Source of the DNA: Branchiostoma floridae
Taxonomy: Eukaryota > Chordata > Leptocardii > Amphioxiformes > Branchiostomatidae
NCBI RefSeq assembly: GCF_000003815.2
Contig: NC_049980.1
Coordinates: forward strand, 411,794-475,793
DNA: 64,000 nucleotides
Direction: 5' to 3'
Below the pieces are notes generated by a model. That model was given only the letters and a program-made list of their open reading frames with translations. It ran no database searches and was not told the DNA's origin. Shown in pieces: positions 56,701 to 64,000 of this stretch (position 1 is its first letter; each line of letters starts with the position of its first letter). Made by a program: the position numbers and the translations under genes.

Positions 56701-57411
56701 CACTGTGTAAAAGGTCTTTCCTTTCAACAACTTACAAACATACACAAATACTATGAATTCGAACTGTTCAGCAGGAATTTTCAAAACGCAAACAAACAAA
56801 CAAACAAATAAATAAATAGAAAAACAAACTTACCTTGTCCTACCGAAGTACAGAGACTCTTTTCTGGTAGTAGTGGGAGAGGTCTCCAAGGTGGTAAAAC
56901 CGTATGACGTCGTCTTTTTCCCCAGGTGCTGCAAGGTCATGGCTGCCCTGGAAATGGGGTCAGAGTTCACGCCATCAGTGTCGTCTGTTTTGGCGGGAGA
57001 CCCCTCAGCGCAGTCGGTGGGACGGTTCCAGACCCCGAGCCGGCGTGCCCGGGGCTTCACTGGGGAGCGCGGCGGGGTGGAGTGGCTACCGGCCCCGTCC
57101 GACTCACGACTGTTCTGCCTTGACAAGGCGAGACTTTCCAAGCTTGACGTCCAGAACATTTCTTTACTTTTCTCTATGAACTCCGCGGCACTGTGGGTAC
57201 TGACGCTCTGCACCACCCCGCGAGGAGGACTATCGTCACCGGTCAGCCTACACGGCAACTCCGTGGTCGGGATCTCGAACTCGGGAATTGTGTCCGGGGT
57301 GAGCACGTTGGTGCACGGGCGGCGCCTGGTGTCGTCAGCCCCGCCGCCCGCGATCACACCGTCCCGGGAAGTCCTCACGTGGAGGTTCCGTACACTGTTC
57401 ACAAGCCACAT
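37426..57411 (-). CDS. Tandem C2-domain protein, synaptotagmin/Slp-like (gene span)
   Basis: Exons in transcript order: 57411-56834, 53141-52914, 50287-50116, 49620-49501, 48871-48692, 46582-46424, a partial exon at 38846-38790, and 37742-37426. Phases join from the first through C2A. The N-terminal 325 or so residues are Ser/Arg/Pro-rich and low complexity. C2A follows ([48 protein letters not shown]), then C2B ([52 protein letters not shown]). Such proteins tether or fuse vesicles at membranes. Asp residues of the calcium loops are mostly replaced in C2A (NNINSY, SKTPHL), so C2A is probably calcium-independent. No transmembrane segment or Slp N-terminal domain is visible; upstream exons may exist. 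The subfamily (Syt14/16, Slp or TC2N) is unresolved. Part of C2B between the last two exons is not found. Confidence 0.8.
38400..38780. repeat. (ATCC)n microsatellite abutting the C2B exon
   Basis: Imperfect tetranucleotide array (catccatccatcc on plus, ggatggatgg on minus). It runs into the end of the exon candidate at 38790-38846 with no clear splice donor between. Confidence 0.95.
38790..38846 (-). pseudogene. C2 gene: first C2B exon, damaged or misassembled
   Basis: After a good acceptor (tgtttttacag) the phase-0 frame reads [17 protein letters not shown], a typical C2B first strand, then hits TGA. A one-base shift would continue as MMVSVVVG, a plausible second strand, directly into the ATCC microsatellite. 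Either an assembly error, a frameshift allele or a real exon loss could explain this. About 15-20 residues before DSYVK are missing. Confidence 0.5.
38980..39060. repeat. Intronic duplicate of 46635-46715
   Basis: Both read (c/t)agacat(t/c)g, gaggtatgta, tttaaaacagtca-like and ggaaattg(g/t)-like blocks in the same order, so a short segment was copied between two introns of the C2 gene. Confidence 0.5.
39061..42560. other. C2 gene intron, mostly unassigned
   Basis: Contains an interspersed repeat at 39755-40080 (ttaggccacagcaagtaaat and ctaccacactagtgtcactt, also at 61888-62110). A frame on minus at 42002-42364 includes [20 protein letters not shown] but has no recognised family, so it is not called. 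Confidence 0.4.
42561..42771. mobile_element. 211-bp MITE, TTA target duplication
   Basis: TTA at 42558-42560 and 42772-42774 flank TIRs tggtgcactctcactgca and the complement of aggtgcaccctcactgca. The interior holds ttcgaaagatatttaacgaa and aagaacgaattttctta. No coding capacity. PIF/Harbinger-like by target site. Confidence 0.8.
42950..44480. repeat. Tandem repeat of about 247 bp
   Basis: Units begin around gataaatatacac(c/t)tatgc at about 43892, 44142 and 44388. They contain agcctgcccttggtgctgaa, ggtggttatgact and gacatccatcactattccac. A diverged unit lies near 42955. It lies in an intron of the C2 gene. No function known. Confidence 0.8.
44741..44960. mobile_element. 220-bp MITE of the same family
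   Basis: Left end after TTA reads aggtgccctctcactgcact; the right end reads gcaagtgcagtgagaatata then cct and TAA. Inner gcttgcgtcactgcggtgtt and aaagatactcaacg match the copy at 42561. Confidence 0.75.
45060..45660. repeat. Tandem and dispersed duplications
   Basis: About 106-bp units with gtagtattctccgagtatgc, tgataatggaggcgataaat and actcgggag lie at about 45107-45300. A further block (actcggggggtattagcctg, cgtctctgatggcag(t)gact) repeats at 45540-45640. Confidence 0.7.
46424..46582 (-). CDS. C2 gene: C2A second exon
   Basis: 159 nt, phase 0. Encodes [40 protein letters not shown] and [13 protein letters not shown]. These are strands 6-8 of C2A. Acceptor tcattag, donor gtaaac. The loop 3 aspartates are absent. 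Confidence 0.85.
47741..48355. repeat. (CTGT)n then 21-bp minisatellite, about 27 copies
   Basis: After (ctgt)n at 47741-47779, the unit actgagtaacatgtccttact repeats about 27 times with few changes (GTAAC or GTGAC). On the minus strand it is open and encodes repeated LLSSKDM. The same unit occurs once or twice directly after the C2A donor at about 48640-48685, which suggests the array arose from that intron start. Confidence 0.95.
48358..48625 (-). repeat. Three extra copies of the C2A exon donor end
   Basis: Copies at about 48361-48420, 48465-48525 and 48565-48615 each contain ctccgaagtagaactcctcg or ccaccgaagtagaactcctc and ttgaagatggggttcct. On minus this is [17 protein letters not shown] or a variant, followed by a gtgggtttatga-type donor. 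The true exon is at 48692-48871. None of the copies has the first two-thirds of the exon or an acceptor. Confidence 0.92.
48692..48871 (-). CDS. C2 gene: C2A middle exon
   Basis: 180 nt, phase 0. Encodes [40 protein letters not shown] and [20 protein letters not shown]. This covers strands 2-5. YIRLYLLP and NPIFNE are standard C2 motifs. Acceptor ttggcag, donor gtgggt. Confidence 0.92.
49501..49620 (-). CDS. C2 gene: exon at the start of C2A
   Basis: 120 nt, 40 codons, phase 0 on both sides. Encodes [20 protein letters not shown] and [30 protein letters not shown] is the first C2 strand. Acceptor cttgcag, donor gtaaaa. Confidence 0.88.
49738..49960. mobile_element. MITE of the TTA/TAA family, decayed
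   Basis: Left end gaggtggtacctcactcaac then ttggggccttggtgcggcat, interior ttcgaaagattactcaacta and aacacaacagtgcctcattg. The right TIR is degraded. Confidence 0.6.
50116..50287 (-). CDS. C2 gene: Ser/Arg-rich linker exon
   Basis: 172 nt. Encodes [40 protein letters not shown] and [23 protein letters not shown] and RERSVS are basophilic-kinase-type phosphorylation contexts. Acceptor ccctgcag; the donor gtggtt is weak, so alternative splicing is possible. Confidence 0.75.
51455..51660. mobile_element. Second copy of the 36326-36846 MITE interior
   Basis: Contains gcagaccctaccaaagcatt and atgcgatgtttgttttgcaa, the reverse complement of blocks at 36660-36750. Confidence 0.55.
52440..52905. repeat. 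(AACC)n / (AAAC)n microsatellite next to a C2 exon donor
   Basis: Imperfect aaccaaccaacc and aaacaaacaaac runs extend to within a few bases of the donor at 52908-52913 (minus strand). Confidence 0.95.
52914..53141 (-). CDS. C2 gene: Ser-rich exon
   Basis: 228 nt. Encodes [60 protein letters not shown] and [16 protein letters not shown]. Low complexity, probably disordered, with many Ser-Pro sites. Acceptor cttccag, donor gtaagc. Phases join the neighbouring exons. Confidence 0.75.
53531..53824 (-). other. Uncharacterised 97-codon frame inside a C2 gene intron
   Basis: The minus-strand frame includes [40 protein letters not shown] and [20 protein letters not shown]. The composition is protein-like, but no family was recognised. 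It may be an exon of an overlapping gene or the remnant of a transposon protein. Confidence 0.3.
53930..54080. repeat. Two-copy tandem duplication, about 74 bp
   Basis: Both copies contain gcagctatgaataaagg or gcagctataaataaaggg, cggtaattgt, aaaattgg and ggtcag. Confidence 0.85.
54500..56430. repeat. Degenerate long tandem repeat with nested inverted elements
   Basis: Blocks such as tgtagacagtagaaaa, catatcaacgtagctcatta, actttgcgagcgcaaagtgc and tccctgctagt recur every 250-300 bp. Within it, 54610-54970 and 55610-55800 carry a separate element in opposite orientations, with ends like ctaagggcacaac(a/c)cgccgta and inner cacgcagacacgccgt. Confidence 0.65.
56834..57411 (-). CDS. C2 gene: 5'-most exon recognised
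   Basis: An open frame from Met at 57411 to a gtaagt donor, 192 codons plus two bases. It contains [59 protein letters not shown] and [20 protein letters not shown]. Mostly disordered-looking. The Met may not be the true start, because an acceptor-like ctgtactgtag lies just upstream. A (TTTG)n tract follows the donor. Confidence 0.65.
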
Positions 57412-57784
57412 CCCGGAGATACTACAGTACAGATATTCGATGGTACAGAATATTGTCCACAGCGGCGCGAGTCACCTCTAGTTCTTGCTCAAAACGAATG
57501 ACCGACCGCTCCAAAACCGGTCGCCTGTTGCTGCTACCCACCTTGTACGATACTGAATACGCTATCTTCTGGTCAGTGGACTGAGATACCTGGTCGCGAT
57601 GCTCACTTCAACAAACTCGCTGCTGCGAACACGGAAATTACAACTGTAATTTCCTCACGTGGCGTCAGCTCTTGTCGTCACAACCGGTATAGAAAATTAC
57701 CTCTCCGGTATGAAGGATAAATTTATTCGGCTTGCATTTTCCTTATATACGCCTCGGGCGTCCATCATTCAAATTTTCCTGTCA

Positions 57785-57994
57785 TCACTGCTTACGTGAC
57801 CAAGCCGCTGTGCGATCTATGTGTGCAAAATTAGCAGGTTGATAAGTCCCAGTGAGGCGAACATCTTCATATTTTGGTCCGTGACGAGGCATGTTTTCCC
57901 AAATAAGGCGCCTCACACTTTCAAAAAGGTGGGAAGGAACCGCAAAGTCGTCATGAAGGCGTCTGAAAATAGAGGGTGGAGCCATGGACGTCAT
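57785..57994 (-). other. Short frame upstream of the C2 gene
   Basis: The frame MTSMAPPSIFRRLHDDFAVP, SHLFESVRRLIWENMPRHGP and GTYQPANFAHIDRTAAWS ends near a gtaagc donor-like site. It could be a first exon, but no acceptor of the right phase was found for joining it to 57411. Confidence 0.2.
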
Positions 57995-58025
57995 CGGCGG
58001 GAATCATCAATGAAAGCAGTGCTAT

Positions 58026-58200
58026 NNNNNNNNNNNNNNNNNNNNNNNNNNNNNNNNNNNNNNNNNNNNNNNNNNNNNNNNNNNNNNNNNNNNNNNNNNN
58101 NNNNNNNNNNNNNNNNNNNNNNNNNACACACACATACACACGCACGCAAACACACACATACACTCTCCCCCACGTAAAAAACACAAGTGCACACATACAT
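58026..58200. repeat. N gap followed by CA-rich repeat
   Basis: 100 N (58026-58125), then acacacatacacacgcacg and similar. The gap probably spans a longer CA microsatellite. Confidence 0.8.
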
Positions 58201-58587
58201 AAACAGCATCAGCTTGGTTTCCCGGATTGATTTCCAGAAGTATTAGGGTTGTTAAAAAAACAGACGAGACAATCTTTTACCTTTGTCAACTGTGAAAATG
58301 TGAAAGAGCCATGCGTTGAAAAGATGTGTACCTTAAAAAAAAGGTTGTATTTACATTTCAGTCATAAAAAATTAGGATCAGTTGGTAGGGTTGTTGTTTT
58401 CTATTCGTTTCTTTCCTCAAAGGTTCGAATTCGGTCGAAGTGATTAAAAAAACGACAGTTTAAAAATCTAAAATTGAAATGCAAAGGAGCACTGATATGT
58501 TTAGGATCCTGTTGTGGTTATACAATTTGCGAAATAAAGAAGAAGAGAAATTCCATACATAAACTGCTCAAACCTCGAATCCTTTAA

Positions 58588-58816
58588 GCTGGTATCTCAC
58601 TGCACTTGCAATTGTGGCACCGGTGTGGCACTGCGTAGTTCGAAAGATACTCAACGAATTTCATTGATAAATAACGAATTTTCTTAGTGTTTTGTGTATA
58701 TTTTTACCTTCTAATTCATATTTTTATCTTAAGCATAAACAAAAATCGGCGAAAATATCACAGAAGTGAACATACCCCGCAGTGCCGCACCGGTGCCCCA
58801 AGTGCAGTGAGATACC
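58588..58816. mobile_element. MITE of the TTA/TAA family
   Basis: Left gctggtatctcactgcactt, right ccccaagtgcagtgagatac with TTA. Interior ttcgaaagatactcaacgaa and ccgcagtgccgcaccggtg. About 229 bp, no coding capacity. Confidence 0.75.
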
Positions 58817-59470
58817 TTAGTCGGGTAACCGAAAACACAAGTTTTTTTCCTAGGCCTGATTACCTAATGCCATCCCTGCACGTCTTCATGCTTCTTTACT
58901 TTAAATGCCAAGGCGGGTGGGAAAGGTAATTGTGCGTAGTTTCAAGGCCATGTGGTGGGTACGAACAGCAAAATATCATTACGGTAGATCGTATCAAAAA
59001 CGAAATTGGATGAATATGATTCTGAACGCCCTCCTGATCGATGTTACCTAATGACCATCTACATGTATTTATTCTATACCATCACACTTGGTATACGTAG
59101 CAAAGGTTCTGACATGTATGAATCTAATGTTCAGTGTTATACTGGTTGTATTGCATTCCAGGTACAGACTGAGCCTCATGGAGTAACATACCAATTTTAT
59201 GTTTTTGTTTTCATTTGCTTTGGGACAGACTAGGACAATATATGGTACTGCACTCAGGCTAGTAACTTATTTTAATAGTGTTACATTTTTACCCCCACCC
59301 CCCCTTTCGAAGTCAGGTGCCCGCCTTTGAACAAGGATGAAGCGAGGAAGCATCTGAGGGTTGTAATGAACAGCAGAAGCTGCATACCCTGACAGATTTG
59401 TTTGATCCACTAATCGCACCAGAAATGACCCCTACTCTTTTTGAGTGTGGTAGATTCGTTAACGTGCTAA

Positions 59471-59712
59471 ATATGGTATCTCACTGAACTTGGGGCACCG
59501 GTCCACTGAGGGGTTCGAGAGATCACTACGATTTTCAGGGATAAAGAAGATTCTCTTATAATTACGTTTTTTTTTTTTTTGTCTTCTTAGTCATACTTTT
59601 ACGCAATCAATATCTAAATCATTAAAAAAATCGGCGAAAATACCACAACAGTGCCGCAGTGAACAAACCCCGCAGTGGCTCACCGGTGCCCTAAGTGCAG
59701 TGAGATACCACT
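59471..59712. mobile_element. MITE of the TTA/TAA family
   Basis: Left tatggtatctcactgaactt, right taagtgcagtgagataccac. Interior aacagtgccgcagtgaacaa. TAA on the left and TTA on the right. Confidence 0.75.
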
Positions 59713-59769
59713 TTAAAGGTATGGCTTTCCTCAAACAGAGAACCTGAATTTAGCGATAGTAACCAATTT

Positions 59770-59905
59770 TTCACTTGAGAGAAGTGAGTGCATTCGTGTT
59801 ATGTGCCTTTCCCAAGGGCACAACGTAAACGAGGCATGTAAGGAGATCTAGATTCGAATAAATTTTCTAGGATCTGGGCCAGATATCCTACCAATACGCC
59901 ACATC
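59770..59905 (-). mobile_element. tRNA-derived SINE, copy 3
   Basis: On the minus strand: A-box-like tggcgtattggtagg, B-box-like attcgaatct, then ttgtgcccttgggaaaggca and a diverged cacttct. This is the clearest tRNA-like head among the copies. Confidence 0.6.
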
Positions 59906-60060
59906 GACGGCAAACAAAACTAAACATCCCTCACTAACCATTGTTTCCTTTGATGCAGACGACATAAACAAGAAGAAATTGTCTTTTTTCCAACCTTTGA
60001 CCATATACGAGATGCTCTACAGATCCACGCATCGACAGTATCTTCAGGTATGCTTTCAAC

Positions 60061-60211
<151 letters not shown>

Positions 60212-60539
60212 TTACACTCATAGCAATAGAGAATCTACACTTAAAACCTTATTGGCAAAGGTGCATGATGAAAACGGGCTTAACACCGAGGTGAACAAAA
60301 GCACATTCGGGCCCATCTGTGTCGTTAAGCGGTAAGGCCAATTAGCCAGTAGAGTTGTAAGTACACGGGCTGTTAACGCACGGGAAGGTCGGCCGGGTGG
60401 GATCAGAAGGAGTCAAATCCAGGCGAAGGTGAAGAGATCGAAGGGACAGTCTAAAATGTTCAGAATCTACGTAAGAGTAGTTTTAGAACCCATGTGTTGG
60501 ATACGTATTAGAAATCTTGTCAATGTCACCATGTGTACT

Positions 60540-60930
60540 TCATCTATTTCTGTATCTGTATGTACGTTAAATGGAGGTCCCGCGCCGTCAGAGCTCAAGA
60601 AAGAACTATAGTCACATATCCGTCATTAAAGGAGATCCAAATCAATTTAAACCAAATCAAACTAAACCAAACCAAAGGGTCTATAATGGCAAACTGTATA
60701 CCCAACCTAGTAACCTACTTATACGACAAACAGTAATTGCACAAGTTGCGACCAGAGGGCTGTATGTTTTACCCGGGAGGGACCTGTACTGCATTCGATA
60801 CGTGCCCGAGGAGTGGCTCTCTCAGACACTGGACCTCCATTTAACGTCCCTTCCTAGGGATGGCCCTTGGTACTCATTTGCACATGTAAATGTTGCATGT
60901 AAGTGAGGAAAGTCGCGTTATTTGCACATG
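60540..60930. mobile_element. SINE body fragments
   Basis: acgttaaatggaggtcccgc on plus at about 60563, and its complement with gtgaggaaagtcgcgttatt at 60825-60925 on minus. Two broken copies face each other. Confidence 0.5.
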
Positions 60931-61049
60931 GACAACATCTGAGTATGTCAGCAGTTATCAGAACCCAGTACTGTACATTCACCCGTGGGTAAGTACGCTA
61001 TCGGGACTAACCGGCATCTCCGCAGGCATCGGATTCCTGTTACACCTAT

Positions 61050-61268
61050 CACTGTGCAGTTCGTTCACTGCGTCACTGTTTTGTTATTTCCTTTCTTTTG
61101 TTATAAAATTAATACATTGCGTAATATGTAAAAGTATGACTTAGAAAGCAGCAAAACACAAAACGTAAAAAAAATCCGTTCTTTATCATCTGAAATCAGT
61201 TGAGAAATCTTTCGAACCCCGCGGTCACGCACCAGTGCCCCAAGTACAGCGAGACAACGCGCCTTAAG
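61050..61268. mobile_element. MITE of the TTA/TAA family, left end decayed
   Basis: Interior gttcactgcgtcactgtttt and aatatgtaaaagtatgactt, right end ccccaagtacagcgagacaa then cttaag. Confidence 0.6.
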
Positions 61269-61887
61269 TGATACATGTAGACGAGGTGAAAGTCACATTG
61301 AAATCCATCGAATCTCATCATGTTACTTACAGGACACCTTCTGTCTGTATGTTAGAAGTAAAGCAGTTGTCCTAAACTTAGTCAAACATGATGATTTTTT
61401 CAAGTAGCTAGTGGTAGTACAATGTGACTTTATAAACAAACCTTGTTTGTAAACAACCCTAGGATCAAGATTTTAGAACGCCTGACCACTCATCTACGGA
61501 ATTCTGACCCAGATGGCAAAACAGCGTGGCTGCGGTACCACTTACGCCACTGGGACATGAAACCCCAAATCAGTCAAATCCATTAGCTTACATAAGTGTG
61601 GCGTGTTCCTTGCATACATCATATTCGCTACGCTGCCCACAAAGGATCAAAAGCACAAAAACACAGCTTCACAACATCCATTAAGCATTAGTCCTGAGCC
61701 ATATACGATGGGAGATGAAAGAGCTTGAGCTGAGAAAGAGTAATTTGTATACCGACCCCTAGGCTTTTCTTTTGAAGCCCTTTCTCCTATCGCTAGGATA
61801 TAATGCGAATGTTAATTTCCTGTTGAGCGCCCTTTGAGTGGGAGAGGTGGAAACAACATTTATCAGATTGGTAACAGAGGGATGCAT

Positions 61888-62110
61888 ATGAGTGAGGCCA
61901 CAGCAAGTAAATTATGAAGACCTCAAATTTAGTGCGAGAGGGCGAAAAAACATAACGAAAAAAGAAGCCTAAATTATAAAATATTATAAAAATTGTAGAT
62001 GACATTGTCATGTATCACTATGAGCCATCATTAACTTCTTTTCCAGTATTTATCAAGTGTGCAAATTGACAGTGTGGTAAACTAGTATCACTTACAAAGT
62101 TGAAAAGTAA
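61888..62110. repeat. Interspersed repeat shared with 39755-40080
   Basis: Shares aggccacagcaagtaaatt and a gtggtaaactagtatcactt-like end with the C2 intron copy. Class unknown. Confidence 0.45.
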
Positions 62111-64000
62111 CAGTAGTCAGCCAATTATTCTTCCGAAATGACAAATGTTTTTACAAAGATTTCAGAAAATCCTTTTGTTTGTAGAGGTCAAATATTACCT
62201 GTATGTCGGAAGTCAGTCGGACCACAAAGCAAAATTGCCCCAAACTTGCAAAACTGCATTCTAAAATTTTTCAATCTCTGTTTTAGCTAAACTTTGCTGT
62301 TGTTTTTGATTCACCGCCAATCCGCCATGCTGCTGCTCTGTAAGGGAGGTCACCGATCCCCAACGGAGTACTGTTTTTGTTTCAAATTTGGCAAGTCATT
62401 AGTTAATGAGATTCTGTTGATGTGGTGAATTTGGCATATCGTAGCAGTATTTTCAGATAATGCAGAATTATAGCAGGGCACCCCCATCTTAAAATCAGAG
62501 TGTTACAGTCCAATAAACACCTGCTGGTTGCCTCCCGGGAGTTAATTAGATGCTGGAAAGAGCAGAGGTTAGATCACTACCCGGTGTTATATAAAACAAG
62601 TAACTACCTGGGAGAAATGAGAGCAAGCTTGACATAATTTGTTATTACTGGTAAATAGGACACCAAACTTCTTAGTCCACATCGCAAACACCATAGTGAT
62701 CATGACTTCATGTAGGATGGTGTCCTACGAACACTTGTTTCTTTGTTTTTTTGTCGCCAAAATTTTTAATTCACCTTTACTTACTTCGATGGTCACATAT
62801 ATAGCAGTACCTTGCTAACCGTTATGCAATAAAATTTATTGCCATTGTCATTGTTATTCCATGAACGATGGAATCAAACTTATGCACATGACAGACATGT
62901 TTTAAGTCATTATACCTAGAGTATAGTTGGAACATCCACATAGAATCTCCTGGACATTTTGTGGATTTCGACAGTGTATATACATGATACTTGATTCCGT
63001 ATAGCATTACTATTTGAGGGGAGTCAAAGAGGTCCTCTACACCAGAGTCCATCAGCCCTTTCCTCAATCGAGAGGGGGGCCGATACCGACTTTCAAGCAC
63101 CTTTGACCCTTTGCTGACGTCACATTTTTGGTCTGGATGTGGGACATAGGTTTTGTGTAATTACAGCTTGAAAAAAATCAGAGGACTGATTGAAGGTTTG
63201 TTGAAAATCGCTTTATTTTTTAGTATGGTTACAAGGTTTAAACTTGTATCATAAAAGTTTGTACTTTTTTCTTTCAACTGAGCTGTTAAATCATGTATTT
63301 TCACTGTCAGTATCAATGTTTCAATAATCAATTTCCTAAATAGACAGAAGAGTCTTTTACATTCTCTAAGCTGTGTCCGTGACATGCAGACTTAATTAGC
63401 ATGAAGAATCGGGTCTAATACAGTGTAGCACCATTATAGCTAATGCATCAATCATAATGTATTCTTCAATGGCTACGTCACACGTACACTTGTGGTTTCG
63501 ACTTTCTTTTTTTTTTATTCCACTGACAATTTTTTGTGTTAGAATGATCTATTGAGAGCTTTATTGTTGGGCGAGCTTAACTGAGCAAATTTGAAGTATT
63601 CATCTATAATTGCTCCCTATAGACACTCATGCAGCGTTGTTCTGGGATGCCATATAGCCACTTGTATGCAAATCACATAAAAGCACATGCCATTTAAAAC
63701 AACGACATCACAACTCGGATATATATGAGCAGACAAACAGTCACTTGCCGGTGGGCTCGGCAACCTGTTTGCCTAACCTGCATATGACTTTTTAAGGTGA
63801 AAGAGTGGTGTGCAAATTGGTCTCCACCCTCACGTCTACTGACACTCATAGTCTCACATGTGCAGTAACTACGACATCACATACAAGATCAGAAATCGCA
63901 TTGTCCCTGCAGGGAGCATTAATTATTACATCCTGAAAACTTGGAATATTCCTATATTCTCTATCCACTTTCATAGAACCAATAAATCATACATGGTGCA
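62111..64000. other. Intergenic DNA, nothing recognised
   Basis: No exon, RNA gene or clear repeat could be supported here. Confidence 0.5.

Overview
The window is eukaryotic genomic DNA. Split genes have short coding exons with GT-AG introns, the DNA is rich in minisatellites and small DNA transposons, and there are three runs of N (2210-2757, 20681-21117, 58026-58125). The best guess is an invertebrate deuterostome, most likely a lancelet (Branchiostoma). The reasons are a p38 MAP kinase whose exon lengths match those I recall for vertebrate MAPK14, tRNA-derived SINEs, and dense MITE-type repeats. The species is an inference.

Layout. (1) 1-5500: repeats only, including a tandem duplication, an inverted-repeat MITE and two piggyBac-like TTAA elements. 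(2) 5527-6770, minus strand: an intronless-ORF rhodopsin-family GPCR of the MECA group. (3) 9464-28412, plus strand: a p38-type MAP kinase with ten exons visible; the two carrying the DFG and TGY region are not seen and probably lie in the N gap. Its introns carry a CACTA-type transposon, SINEs, Penelope-like palindromes and several minisatellites. (4) 33247-34383, plus strand: a second GPCR, a close paralogue of the first in inverted orientation. About 2 kb of upstream DNA is shared by the two copies, and a 1.25 kb MITE sits in one copy only. (5) 37426-57411, minus strand: a tandem C2-domain protein (synaptotagmin/Slp-like) with a long Ser/Arg-rich N-terminal part, a complete C2A and a partly unresolved C2B. 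(6) 57412-64000: no convincing gene; MITEs, SINE pieces and microsatellites.

The most unusual pattern is that many tandem repeats here are made from exon edges. The 3' end of p38 exon 7 with its splice donor is repeated about seven times. The splice acceptors of p38 exons 4 and 8 are each repeated upstream of the true exon. The donor end of the C2A exon is repeated three more times. The end of the last C2 exon is duplicated past the stop. The last codons of GPCR 1 are repeated four times and now create an early stop. Each array puts decoy splice or stop signals next to the real one. I know of no named system that matches this, and I report it as the main candidate novelty.

The three gene families have no obvious shared pathway: two receptors, one stress kinase and one membrane-trafficking-type protein. 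Their linkage looks like chance plus local duplication of the receptor.
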